Assembly (NCBI GenBank): GCA_013314735.1
Contig: JABUFD010000007.1
Location: 1 to 64,000, forward strand
DNA: 64,000 nucleotides
Reading direction: 5' to 3'
Source of the DNA: Anaerolineae bacterium
GTDB lineage: Bacteria; Chloroflexota; Anaerolineae; Anaerolineales; Anaerolineaceae
The first letter of the stretch is position 1. Each line of letters starts with the position of its first letter. The notes under the pieces are model-generated. The model worked only from the letters and a program-made list of their open reading frames with translations. It was not told where the DNA came from and made no database searches. Positions 1 to 7,779 of this stretch are shown piece by piece. The position numbers and the translations under genes were made by a program.

Positions 1-4
1 CGCA

Positions 5-57
5 CCCCTCCCCGCGCAGGCCAGGTGTTCCACGCCAATTTTTGTTGCGGGGAGGGG
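5..57. repeat. GC-rich inverted repeat, possible terminator of an off-window gene
   Basis: The arm CCCCTCCCCGC (5-15) pairs perfectly with GCGGGGAGGGG (47-57) around a 31-nt loop. There is no T-tract right after it on the + strand. It may end a gene lying left of the window; no coding sequence could be supported in bases 1-250. Confidence 0.4.
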
Positions 58-251
58 CCCGGGGTGGGGCAATGATGGCCAAATCGCGGTGAATGTGATC
101 ATTGGGTTCGAAAATGTTAAAACCCTGAGACCCCCGCAGTTTCAGCGCAGGCAGGCAATTTGGTGTACCTGCTCCAGTAAAAATCCCGTATAATGGTCAG
201 AGTACCTGTTTGCCCCCTCACCCGGTTCACGGTTTCATTGAAAGGAATCCC

Positions 252-1703
252 ATGGCCAGATTCATCGACCAGGTCAAAGCACTGTGGAGCAAAGAAAGCC
301 CGGATGGACGCCTGAGCAACCGCGCCAAACTCAACCTCGCTTTCCCGCTGATGCCTTCCTCGATCAGCAATGTGCTGATCCATAACGCCTACATCAAGTA
401 CTATTCCGACATCATCGGGTTGGATGTGCGCTTTGTCGGCATTATCTACCTCGTGTTCGGCATCTGGAACGCGGTCAACGACCCGATGCTGGGGGTGTTC
501 ATCGACCGCTTTCGCTATACCGAAAAACGCGGCAAATACGTATACTTCATGCGCGTTACCGCCCCACTGATCGTGCTGTCTTCGTTCGGGATGCTGTTCG
601 CCCAGCCCTCGTGGAATGAGTGGGTGATTTTCGGGGTGTTCCTGGCGCTGCTGTTCATCTTCGATACCGCCCAGACCGCCTACGGGATCGCATTATCATC
701 GTACATCCTGGTGGCGGCACCTTCCAAGGATGAGCGGGTGGATGTTTCGGTGCTGGTCACCTATATCGCCAACATCGGCGGTTTCTTTGGCACCATCATC
801 CCCACCCTGCTGCTGGTGGGGGAAAACAACAAACAGCTGACCATCCTGCTGTTTGGCGGGGTGCTGCTGCTGAATTCGGTGCTGTACTTCCTGGCCGTGC
901 GCAGCCTGAAGGACAAGGCTGAAATGTACCAGCGCGATGTCGAGTCCAGTGAGGGCGCGCTGGGACGCTTCATCGGCGCCGGCATCAAAGAAGCCTTCAC
1001 CTCGCGCGCTTTCCTGATGTACGTGCTGTTCCAGGTGCTGGGCCGCGGCCCGATGATGTTCTACTTCACGCCGTTCCTGTACCTGATGGACCATGTGTTC
1101 CAGTTCAACGGCGGGCAGGCAACCTTCATCGATGTGTCCTCCGGGCTGGTGATGTTCGTTGCCGCGCCATTTTTGGGCAGGCTGATCAAGAAAATCGGCA
1201 CCAAAAATTCCATCCTGGTGTCCTCAATTCCCTCCGCGCTGGCGTTCCTCGCGCTGGTGTTCGCGCAAAACTTCTGGCAGGTGATGCTGGCGTATTGGGC
1301 CATCATCAGTTTCCAGCAGGTGGGCAGCCTGGCTGGTTCACCGATGATGGGGGCGATCATCGATGAGGATGAACAAAAGAGCGGCGCGCGCAAGGCGGGG
1401 TTGTTCCTGGGACTGAACGCCCTGATCACGATCCCGATCTCCGGCATCCAGGCTTCGATCTTCACCGCCTTGATCAGCAATTACGGGTTTGTCAGCGGTG
1501 GCGGCGAGCAAACCGCGCGCGCCATGCAGGGCATCCGCATCGGCGCAGGGCTGATCCCATTCGTGTTTATCCTGCTGGGTATGCTGCCGATGTTCTTCTC
1601 GCCGATCACGTTAAAAAAGGAACACGCGCTCTCCGCCTTTTCCGAAGAGCGCCACCGCCTGCTGAACGGGCAGGCGCAGCCGGCACAGGCCGCGGAAGGC
1701 TAA
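252..1703 (+). CDS. GPH-family sugar:cation symporter (MFS, MelB-like)
   Basis: Predicted inner-membrane secondary transporter of the glycoside-pentoside-hexuronide:cation symporter family, which takes up sugars or glycosides with H+ or Na+. The 483-residue protein is highly hydrophobic with about 12 membrane segments, and carries the family signature WNAVNDPMLGVFIDR near residue 75 (the NDP..G motif). A second conserved loop lies in the middle of the protein after a polar linker. The ATG at 252 is preferred over an upstream in-frame ATG at 210 because AAAGGA (241-246) sits just before it. A TATAAT box lies at 189-194, without a good -35. The gene is monocistronic and converges on the next gene with a 4-bp overlap of stop codons. 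The substrate cannot be told from sequence; the hydrolases at the far end of the window suggest oligosaccharides or galactosides. Confidence 0.85.
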   Translation: MARFIDQVKALWSKESPDGRLSNRAKLNLAFPLMPSSISNVLIHNAYIKYYSDIIGLDVRFVGIIYLVFGIWNAVNDPMLGVFIDRFRYTEKRGKYVYFMRVTAPLIVLSSFGMLFAQPSWNEWVIFGVFLALLFIFDTAQTAYGIALSSYILVAAPSKDERVDVSVLVTYIANIGGFFGTIIPTLLLVGENNKQLTILLFGGVLLLNSVLYFLAVRSLKDKAEMYQRDVESSEGALGRFIGAGIKEAFTSRAFLMYVLFQVLGRGPMMFYFTPFLYLMDHVFQFNGGQATFIDVSSGLVMFVAAPFLGRLIKKIGTKNSILVSSIPSALAFLALVFAQNFWQVMLAYWAIISFQQVGSLAGSPMMGAIIDEDEQKSGARKAGLFLGLNALITIPISGIQASIFTALISNYGFVSGGGEQTARAMQGIRIGAGLIPFVFILLGMLPMFFSPITLKKEHALSAFSEERHRLLNGQAQPAQAAEG

Positions 1704-2311
1704 TCCGCGAAGCGCTGGTCCTTCCACACGTCGGCTTCGTTGTTGTAACCGCTGCGTTCCCAGTAGCCGGGGAGGTCTTCGGCGCTGAATTCCAGCCCGT
1801 TGAGCCATTTGGCACCCTTCCACAGGTAGACATCCTTCAGGTCATCCCGCCCGGGGATGGCACCGGGCAGACCGCGCAGCGGGAAGCCATGTTCGGGGGT
1901 GATCGGTTTGCCCTCGTAATGGGTGGCGAACAGGAAATTCTCAGCAACCACCTGGTTCAACGGCAGGTTGGTGGTGTAACCGGGGGCGTGCTGGATCACA
2001 AAGCGCGCCGTGGGCAGGGGGGTGACCCAGCCGCTGTCCAACAGGGTTTGCAGGGTAAAGCCGCGCCAATGGGTATCGTACTTGCTCCAACGGGTGACAC
2101 AGTGCAGGTCTAAGGTGCGCTCCGTGACGGGCAATTGGCACACTTCCTCCCAGCTGAGCGCCGCCGGCTGCCGCACCTCACCCCAAATGCGCAGGCGCCA
2201 GGTCGCCAGGTCAATCTGTGGAATGGTGCCGAACTGCAGCACCGGGAACTGCTCCGTGCGGGTCTGTCCCGGCGGGAGCCGGTCATCGGCGGATGGATCG
2301 CGAGGGGGCAT
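1700..2311 (-). CDS. Sulfite oxidase-like molybdopterin oxidoreductase
   Basis: A 203-residue protein matching the oxidoreductase molybdopterin-binding domain of the sulfite oxidase/YuiH-like group. Family features seen are LDLHCVTRWSKYD near residues 68-80, whose Cys is the expected Mo ligand, the GFPLRGLPG stretch in place of the usual GxPLRLVVP, and the C-terminal KDVYLWKGAKWLNGLEF. There is no Tat signal and no heme or dimerisation domain, so it is the short cytoplasmic type; its substrate is unknown. The start at 2311 is chosen for AAGGAG eight bases upstream; an in-frame extension to 2407 lacks such a site. No Mo-cofactor synthesis genes are nearby. The gene faces the symporter and overlaps its stop. 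Confidence 0.8.
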   Translation of the reverse strand: MPPRDPSADDRLPPGQTRTEQFPVLQFGTIPQIDLATWRLRIWGEVRQPAALSWEEVCQLPVTERTLDLHCVTRWSKYDTHWRGFTLQTLLDSGWVTPLPTARFVIQHAPGYTTNLPLNQVVAENFLFATHYEGKPITPEHGFPLRGLPGAIPGRDDLKDVYLWKGAKWLNGLEFSAEDLPGYWERSGYNNEADVWKDQRFAD

Positions 2312-2420
2312 GGTACACTCCTTGGACAGGTTCAGGATCGGTCGCTTACTGATTGTATCAAAAAACCATGCCGCCTGACCTGATTGTTTCCTTATTTGTA
2401 CGGCCAAGTCGGGGACGGGA

Positions 2421-5108
2421 TTATTTCATGTTGTCGAGCAGTGACTGGATATACGGGATCGCCGCCCGCAGGGCACGGGCACGGTGGCTGATGAGGTTCT
2501 TATCCGCTTCGCTGATCTCGGCCATGGTCTTTTGCCGGTCGGGCAGCAGGAATACCGGATCATAACCAAAGCCGTTGGTGCCGCGTTCTTCCGAGATGAT
2601 CTCCCCTTCGCAGGTGCCGTCATAATAGCGGATGGTACCGTCTGGCCGTGCCAGGGCGATGGTGCAGGTAAAGTGCGCAGACCACGGCTGGGTTTTGCCT
2701 TTCAGTTCGCCCAGCAGGTAACGGCGCCGGTCGGCATCGGTGGCGTTGGGGAACGGCGCATACCGGGCGGAGCGAATACCCGGCCGGCCATTGAGCAATT
2801 CCACCTCCAGGCCGGAATCATCCGCGATCACGATCAATGGTTCCAGCAGGTCTTTGGCGGCTGCGAAAAAGGCGCGCGCTTTCAGGGCGGCATTTTCCGC
2901 GTAGGTGGCACCGGTTTCCTCCACCTCCAGGTTCAACCCCAGGTCCGAAGGCTGGTAAAACTCCAGCTGGTCAAAAAGGGGCATTTCCTGGAAGATGGCC
3001 TGAATTTCATTGAGCTTGCCTTTGTTATTGGTTGCCACCAGCAACGGCACCTTGCGGCGGATACGCTGCTGCACCGTGCTTTCAGTCAGCGCGCCGCTGA
3101 TGCCGTTCAGGCTGCGGGTTTGCCGATAGAGGTTGCCGGTGCGGTCCTTGGGCGCGATGCGCACCTGGTTGCGGCCATGGTTCTTCGAGGTGTACAGCGC
3201 ATGGTCGGCGGCACGCAGCAGTTCCGGCGGCTGGTCGCCGTGGATTGGGTAGCTGGAAATGCCGATCGACAGGCTCAATCCACTGATCTTGAACTCGCGG
3301 ATGAGGGGGTCACGGTAAATTTCTTCCACCGCTTTGCGCAGCACTTCAGCGCGGTGATAGGCGTCGGTGGGGTGCGCCTGGGGCAGGATGATCACAAATT
3401 CATCGCCACCGTAGCGGCAGATGATATCTTCCTGGCGCAGGTGATGTTTCAAAAAGCGGGCAATCGCCTTCAATACCAGGTCACCAATCTCGTGGCCAAA
3501 GGTATCATTCACATTCTTAAAATGGTCCACATCCATCATGATCACCGAGAGCGGTTCTTCCTGGCGCAAGGCACGGCGCATTTCATTCTCAAAAACATGC
3601 TCCATAAAGCGGCGGTTGTAGAGATCGGTGAGAGGATCACGGATGGAATGGTAGTGCAGGTCTTCGCGCAGCTGCAGATTGGCAATCGCCAGCGCCACCC
3701 GTTCGGAAAAATTGGATGCCAGCGATTTCACCGCCGGGGTGACTTCGTAATCTACCGGGAAGAACATCCCGCACAGACCCAGGGTTTCGGTCTGGGCGTA
3801 CAGCGGCAGGCATACCGTGGTAACATTCGTGTTGGTGGCAGCCACCTGGCTGCCCAATCGCTTGCAAATAGTGTCCATGTCTGACCTGCGCCCTTCGCGC
3901 CGGGCCTCTTCGTGGATGTTGTTAAATACCTGTTCCACTGCCACCAGCAGGCTGAACGGCCATTCGCCCCATTGGGTCATCGGCTGGTTTTCCTCAACCT
4001 TGTTGGTGATCTGCAGCATGCCGACCGCGGCGGGGAATAATTCAAGGGCCACCTGCTCCACCACCCCGAACAGTTCGGTCAGGTTTTTACTACGCTGCAG
4101 GCGCACACCCATCTGGTTGATGCTGGAAACCTCCACATTGCGCTGCTTGAGCGCTTCAACCGTACGCCGCAGGTTGGTCAGGTCGCGCCAGCGCAGCAGC
4201 ACAGCCGTGAACAGGTCTGCGCAGGAACGGGCGATTTGGATTTCGGTTTCATTCCAGGCGCGCGGTTTTTCAAAGGTCGACAACCGCAGGAACCCGCGCA
4301 GCCGGTTCTGAATGCGCAGCGGCATCATGATCGAGGACAGGGTTTTGGCACGCAGAATTTCCTCGCGCTCCACCGCCGCTTCGGGCGGCAGATCCTCCAG
4401 CCCCGCCATGATCACTGCCCGCCCTTCGCGCAATTCGTTGACCGACCAGATATCGCGCTCAAACTGCAATGGGCCGCGGTCGAGGTAATGCGAGGTATCA
4501 TATTCAGGTTTGCGCGCCCAGTTAAAGTAGTTTTCAGCAGCCAGTTCGCCGTTGTCTGACAGGAACCCCACACTGACCGCATCCACCGCCACCAGGTCGC
4601 CGATCTGGCGCAGGATTTCGATCACATCTTCCCGCTGGATTTCCTCCAGGGAAACCGAGCGGATCATAGTATTGGTGAGGGAAGCGAACATATGCTGGAA
4701 ATTCAACATCGAGCGCTGCGTACGTTCCAGGTCAGATTTGACCGAACGCACTTTGCGCAGCATCCATTTATTGAGAAGCGCGGTCAGCAGTTCCTCCGCG
4801 GAGATGACATCCGAAGGAATAATGAAATCCTGCGCACCCATCCGGAGGGCATCCAGGGCATCTTCAATCGTATCGGTCAGGTATACCACCGGCAGCAGCG
4901 GCCAATCCCGCACAATGTCAGCCACCACATTCAAACCCTGGTGGTGGTCCAGCAGCAGCAAATCTGCACTGCCCAGCGCCGAATGGTTTTGGGCATCCTC
5001 CGGGCTGGCGAAGAACTCCAAATCCAGCCGCAGGCCGCTGCCGGGCAGCGTACCCCGCACCTTCTCCCAATCCAGGTAATCGATAGCGATGCTAACCATC
5101 CGAAACAT
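2421..5108 (-). CDS. REC-like/GAF/GGDEF protein fused to a full-length RdgB/Ham1 XTP/dITP pyrophosphatase
   Basis: An 895-residue protein with two unrelated enzymes in one frame. Residues 1-120 look like a receiver domain (LLLLDHH at the phospho-acceptor position and VVYLTD later). Two GAF-like domains follow (about 150-295 and 320-480). A GGDEF domain spans about 486-660, with intact GGDEF at 567-571 and an RQED inhibitory (I-site) motif five residues before it, so an active, product-inhibited diguanylate cyclase is expected. From residue 687 to the end lies a complete RdgB/Ham1 domain (209 residues, normal length) with TNNKGK, DDSGLEV, GTNGFGYDPVF and SHRARAL, the residues of house-cleaning NTP pyrophosphatases that remove dITP/XTP. 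The ATG at 5108 has GGAG upstream; a TTG at 5132 is possible. There is no Shine-Dalgarno at the domain junction (GTG at 3050), which argues for real fused translation. Confidence 0.9.
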   Translation of the reverse strand: MFRMVSIAIDYLDWEKVRGTLPGSGLRLDLEFFASPEDAQNHSALGSADLLLLDHHQGLNVVADIVRDWPLLPVVYLTDTIEDALDALRMGAQDFIIPSDVISAEELLTALLNKWMLRKVRSVKSDLERTQRSMLNFQHMFASLTNTMIRSVSLEEIQREDVIEILRQIGDLVAVDAVSVGFLSDNGELAAENYFNWARKPEYDTSHYLDRGPLQFERDIWSVNELREGRAVIMAGLEDLPPEAAVEREEILRAKTLSSIMMPLRIQNRLRGFLRLSTFEKPRAWNETEIQIARSCADLFTAVLLRWRDLTNLRRTVEALKQRNVEVSSINQMGVRLQRSKNLTELFGVVEQVALELFPAAVGMLQITNKVEENQPMTQWGEWPFSLLVAVEQVFNNIHEEARREGRRSDMDTICKRLGSQVAATNTNVTTVCLPLYAQTETLGLCGMFFPVDYEVTPAVKSLASNFSERVALAIANLQLREDLHYHSIRDPLTDLYNRRFMEHVFENEMRRALRQEEPLSVIMMDVDHFKNVNDTFGHEIGDLVLKAIARFLKHHLRQEDIICRYGGDEFVIILPQAHPTDAYHRAEVLRKAVEEIYRDPLIREFKISGLSLSIGISSYPIHGDQPPELLRAADHALYTSKNHGRNQVRIAPKDRTGNLYRQTRSLNGISGALTESTVQQRIRRKVPLLVATNNKGKLNEIQAIFQEMPLFDQLEFYQPSDLGLNLEVEETGATYAENAALKARAFFAAAKDLLEPLIVIADDSGLEVELLNGRPGIRSARYAPFPNATDADRRRYLLGELKGKTQPWSAHFTCTIALARPDGTIRYYDGTCEGEIISEERGTNGFGYDPVFLLPDRQKTMAEISEADKNLISHRARALRAAIPYIQSLLDNMK

Positions 5109-5254
5109 GCGATGTGTTTTCTCCAGCCCCAAACAGCAGTGAATGACAAAAAAGTCCTGTTATCAATCGATCATCAATTGTTTGATTATACCTGATATTT
5201 TCAAACGTCAAATTAAAATTTCCTGCGTCCCCGTCATGGCAGCAGGTGCCATGC

Positions 5255-5280
5255 AAAAAAGCCGGCGAACCGGCTTTTTT
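5255..5280. terminator. Bidirectional rho-independent terminator
   Basis: AAAAAAGCCGG (5255-5265), CGAA loop, CCGGCTTTTTT (5270-5280). It is symmetric, so it has a T-run on both strands. It lies just downstream of the sigma factor gene and upstream of the GGDEF-RdgB gene, so it should separate these two minus-strand units. Confidence 0.9.
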
Positions 5281-5324
5281 GACATCAGTGAAACAACGCG
5301 AAAGGATGGCGGTATGGATACAGG

Positions 5325-6641
5325 TCAATAATAGCCGCGCAGTTTGCGCGCGCGGCGCGGATGGCGCAGGCGGCACAGCGCCTTGCCTTCGATCTGGCGG
5401 ATGCGTTCGCGGGTGAGACCGAATTTTTCACCGACCTCCTCCAGGGTGTAAACGCGCCCGTTCTCCAGTCCGAAACGCAAGCGCAGGATGCGTTCTTCCC
5501 GCGGGGGCAGGGTGCGCAGCACCTCGGTGATCTTCTCCTGCAACAGGTCATCATGGGTCGATTGGATCGGGTTGGGGGACAGTTCATCTTCCACGAACAT
5601 GCCCAACTCGGTTTCCTCCTCACCGTTGCCGTCATTGACCGGGCTTTCGAGCGAGAGCGGCAGCCACGAAACCTTCAGCATCCAGTTCACCTTGCCGAGG
5701 GATACATTCATTTTGGCGGCCAGTTCTTCGGGCGTGGGCTTCCGGTCCAGTTCCTGTTCCATCTCCTGCATCAGGCGGTACATGTTGCGGATGCGGTCGA
5801 TCATGTGCACCGGTACGCGGATCGTGCGGCCCTGATCGGCGATGGCACGGGTGATGGTCTGGCGGATCCACCAGGTGGCGTAGGTGGAAAAGCGGAAGCC
5901 GCGCCAGTACTCGTATTTTTCCACGGCTTTCATCAGGCCCAGGTTGCCTTCCTGGATCAGGTCGAGGAAATGCACGCCGCGCCCCACGTAGCGCTTGGCA
6001 ATACTCACCACCAGGCGCGTGTTGGCCTTGATCAGGTGTTCGCGGGCAGTGCAGCCTTCATCGATGACCTGTTCCAGTTCCGCGCGGTGCTGCTCGGCCA
6101 GGGGGCCGCGTTCGAACACATCCAGTTCCACCCGGGCCTGTTTGCCGGCCTCAATGCAGCGCGCGATCGCCAGTTCCTCATCCTGGTTGAGCAGGGGCAC
6201 TTTGGACATTTCCCGCAGGTAAATTCCCACGGTATCGCTGCCGATCACAGTGTCGCTTTCGAGCGATTCCAGTTCCTCTTCACTGGGTTCTTCCATGTCC
6301 AGATCTGGCAAATCGAGGAGCGATTCGATGAAGCTGTCTTCGTCAAAATCCTCATCTTCATAATCAACGTCAAATTGATCGCCTTCCGCATACCGCCCTC
6401 GGCTGTACCGGTCCAGGGCTTCGTCATAGCGCTCGTCGATCAGTTCAACATCCCGGCTGGCAGCGGCTGTGCGGCGTTTGCCGCGCAGGGCGACCATGGG
6501 AACTTCCGTACGCTCCTCATCGTAAGAAAGGTCCGGGTCTGCCAGTGTCTGGCCGGTCCGATAATGGTGTGCGGATTGGTCCAGCCTGTGGTCCAATCCA
6601 TCAGCACGGCTGGTGCTGTCGCTCAATTTCCCCTTGTTCAC
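5325..6641 (-). CDS. rpoD: RNA polymerase primary sigma factor RpoD/SigA
   Basis: The 438-residue housekeeping sigma-70 factor. Region 1.2 is at about 130-165 (DTVGIYLREMSKVPLL). Region 2 is at about 205-275 with NTRLVVSIAKRYVGRG, DLIQEGNLGLMKAVEKYEY and FSTYATWWIRQTITRAI, then RTIRVPVHM at the start of region 3. Region 4 ends with LTRERIRQIEGKALCRLRHP, the -35-binding helix-turn-helix. The first 125 residues are acidic and poorly conserved. The start is GTG at 6641 with GGGAGG nine bases upstream. The gene stands alone between two intergenic signals. Candidate promoters in the window with near-consensus TTGACA and TATAAT boxes fit this factor. Confidence 0.96.
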   Translation of the reverse strand: MNKGKLSDSTSRADGLDHRLDQSAHHYRTGQTLADPDLSYDEERTEVPMVALRGKRRTAAASRDVELIDERYDEALDRYSRGRYAEGDQFDVDYEDEDFDEDSFIESLLDLPDLDMEEPSEEELESLESDTVIGSDTVGIYLREMSKVPLLNQDEELAIARCIEAGKQARVELDVFERGPLAEQHRAELEQVIDEGCTAREHLIKANTRLVVSIAKRYVGRGVHFLDLIQEGNLGLMKAVEKYEYWRGFRFSTYATWWIRQTITRAIADQGRTIRVPVHMIDRIRNMYRLMQEMEQELDRKPTPEELAAKMNVSLGKVNWMLKVSWLPLSLESPVNDGNGEEETELGMFVEDELSPNPIQSTHDDLLQEKITEVLRTLPPREERILRLRFGLENGRVYTLEEVGEKFGLTRERIRQIEGKALCRLRHPRRARKLRGYY

Positions 6642-6696
6642 AGTAAAGTCCTCCCTCTGGTTCTTTGTACCAATGAAACGTGTTGAGCTGCAAATA

Positions 6697-7182
6697 CTAT
6701 TCAGTTGTTATGGTTGGTTCGGTCTCGTGCTGACAGGTTTCCTTGTTGCGATTGGCCCCGCAGATGGGGCACAGGCCTTTGCACTCGGCGTTGCAGATGG
6801 GTTGGATGGGGATTTCCATTATGAAGTATTCCCGCAGCAGCGGTGCCAGATCGATGTGGCCGTCCTCGGGGAGGATCAGCTCCGACTCGGTCATATGGCG
6901 TTCGTCAAATGCGTATAATTCTTCAAATGTGGTCCGGATGGGGTAGGAAAAGGTTTCGAGGCAACGGGTGCATTCCTGGTCAAGCCACGCTTCAAAGTCT
7001 CCCCGGAGCAAAATGCCCTGCCGCGTTCGACCAAAGCTTGCGACGCCCTTGAAATTTTTCATCTCAAGCTCTGGTGCCAGGGTCAGCGATGCAAAATGAA
7101 AATCCATTTCGCGGCTGTCGCCTGGTTGTAAAGTCAGGGTGAACCCGACATTTACCCGCAGTGGAAAACGACTTTGACGCAT
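6697..7182 (-). CDS. YceD/DUF177 family metal-binding protein
   Basis: A 161-residue DUF177 protein, related to E. coli YceD, which is linked to 23S rRNA and ribosome biogenesis. It has the family pattern of a CTRCLE motif in the middle (near residue 75) and a C-terminal Cys cluster, CNAECKGLCPICGANRN, followed by CQH, probably a zinc site. The start at 7182 is chosen for GGGAG ten bases upstream; a GTG at 7206 is an alternative. In many bacteria yceD is followed by rpmF (ribosomal protein L32); here rpmF is absent and the next gene downstream is rpoD. Confidence 0.82.
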   Translation of the reverse strand: MRQSRFPLRVNVGFTLTLQPGDSREMDFHFASLTLAPELEMKNFKGVASFGRTRQGILLRGDFEAWLDQECTRCLETFSYPIRTTFEELYAFDERHMTESELILPEDGHIDLAPLLREYFIMEIPIQPICNAECKGLCPICGANRNKETCQHETEPTITTE

Positions 7183-7292
7183 TTTTAAATTGCTCCCGTG
7201 CAACACAAGATGTCACTTGTGAAACATTATAGCACGAACTTCTTAAGATTTCTACAGGGAATTTCTGAAAAGCCTGACAAATTTGTTAAGAA

Positions 7293-7308
7293 CTGTGATT
7301 AATCACAG
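7293..7308. promoter_or_regulatory. Palindromic operator candidate CTGTGATTAATCACAG
   Basis: A perfect 16-bp palindrome in the gap between the divergent yceD-like and korA genes. A near copy lies at 41573-41598 in another divergent gap. It resembles a CRP/FNR-type site, but with spacing too short for either classical consensus. The binding factor is unknown. Confidence 0.5.
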
Positions 7309-7352
7309 GAAATTGCAGCTCAACAGTGAGTTTACCCCCCATTCCTGCCTAT

Positions 7353-7401
7353 GGGAACGTTCCCGCCCCTATAGAGAGGGGTAGCGCTGGAAACGTTTTC
7401 C
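7353..7401. promoter_or_regulatory. Two LacI-type operator candidates
   Basis: GGGAACGTTCCC (7353-7364, perfect palindrome) and GGAAACGTTTTCC (7389-7401) both centre on AACGTT, as LacI/GalR family operators do. Their centres are 36 bp apart. Between them is CCCCTATAGAGAGGGG, a short hairpin. No LacI-family gene is in the window. The rest of the 7183-7779 gap holds one other palindrome (7293-7308) and a promoter (7623-7651). Confidence 0.5.
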
Positions 7402-7622
7402 GCTTTACCAGGCTGCTTCTTTCTTTAATACAGTCGCAGTTTTATCAGAACACTCCTTAAGTTTTTGTTCATGTTTCACAGCAGGATACGATTGCGATGA
7501 AAATGGCTGCAAGTTCCATACCCGCAGCCGGCCCGGTAGCAGCCATTAACAGGGTTGTCCCGCTCCCAGGTCTCTCCCCGCAGCACGCCCCGGGTAAGCC
7601 ATTGACCCATTTTTACTTGACC

Positions 7623-7651
7623 TTGACGCTCCCCTGTGCTGGTGCTATACT
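7623..7651 (+). promoter_or_regulatory. Sigma-70 promoter of the korAB operon
   Basis: TTGACG (7623-7628) and TATACT (7646-7651) are separated by exactly 17 bp. Transcription should start near 7658, giving a 5' leader of about 120 nt before korA. Confidence 0.75.
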
Positions 7652-7779
7652 GCCACTACCAACCCAATCACAAGAACACAATGCCGCCCTTCGACACCCG
7701 CAGATATACAGCAGCGCGTCCCCGCTGTTGCTTGCATGCCTGCGAACCGGAACCGGCAGCCCAACCACAAGGAGTTTTT

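Noticed and set aside
1696-1704. 4-bp overlap of convergent stop codons as a special signal
   Set aside because: Overlapping stops are common in compact genomes and show no further structure.
7636-7779. Longer N-terminus of KorA starting at 7636
   Set aside because: It would overlap the predicted promoter, the extra 48 residues have no family similarity, and the better SD is at 7769.
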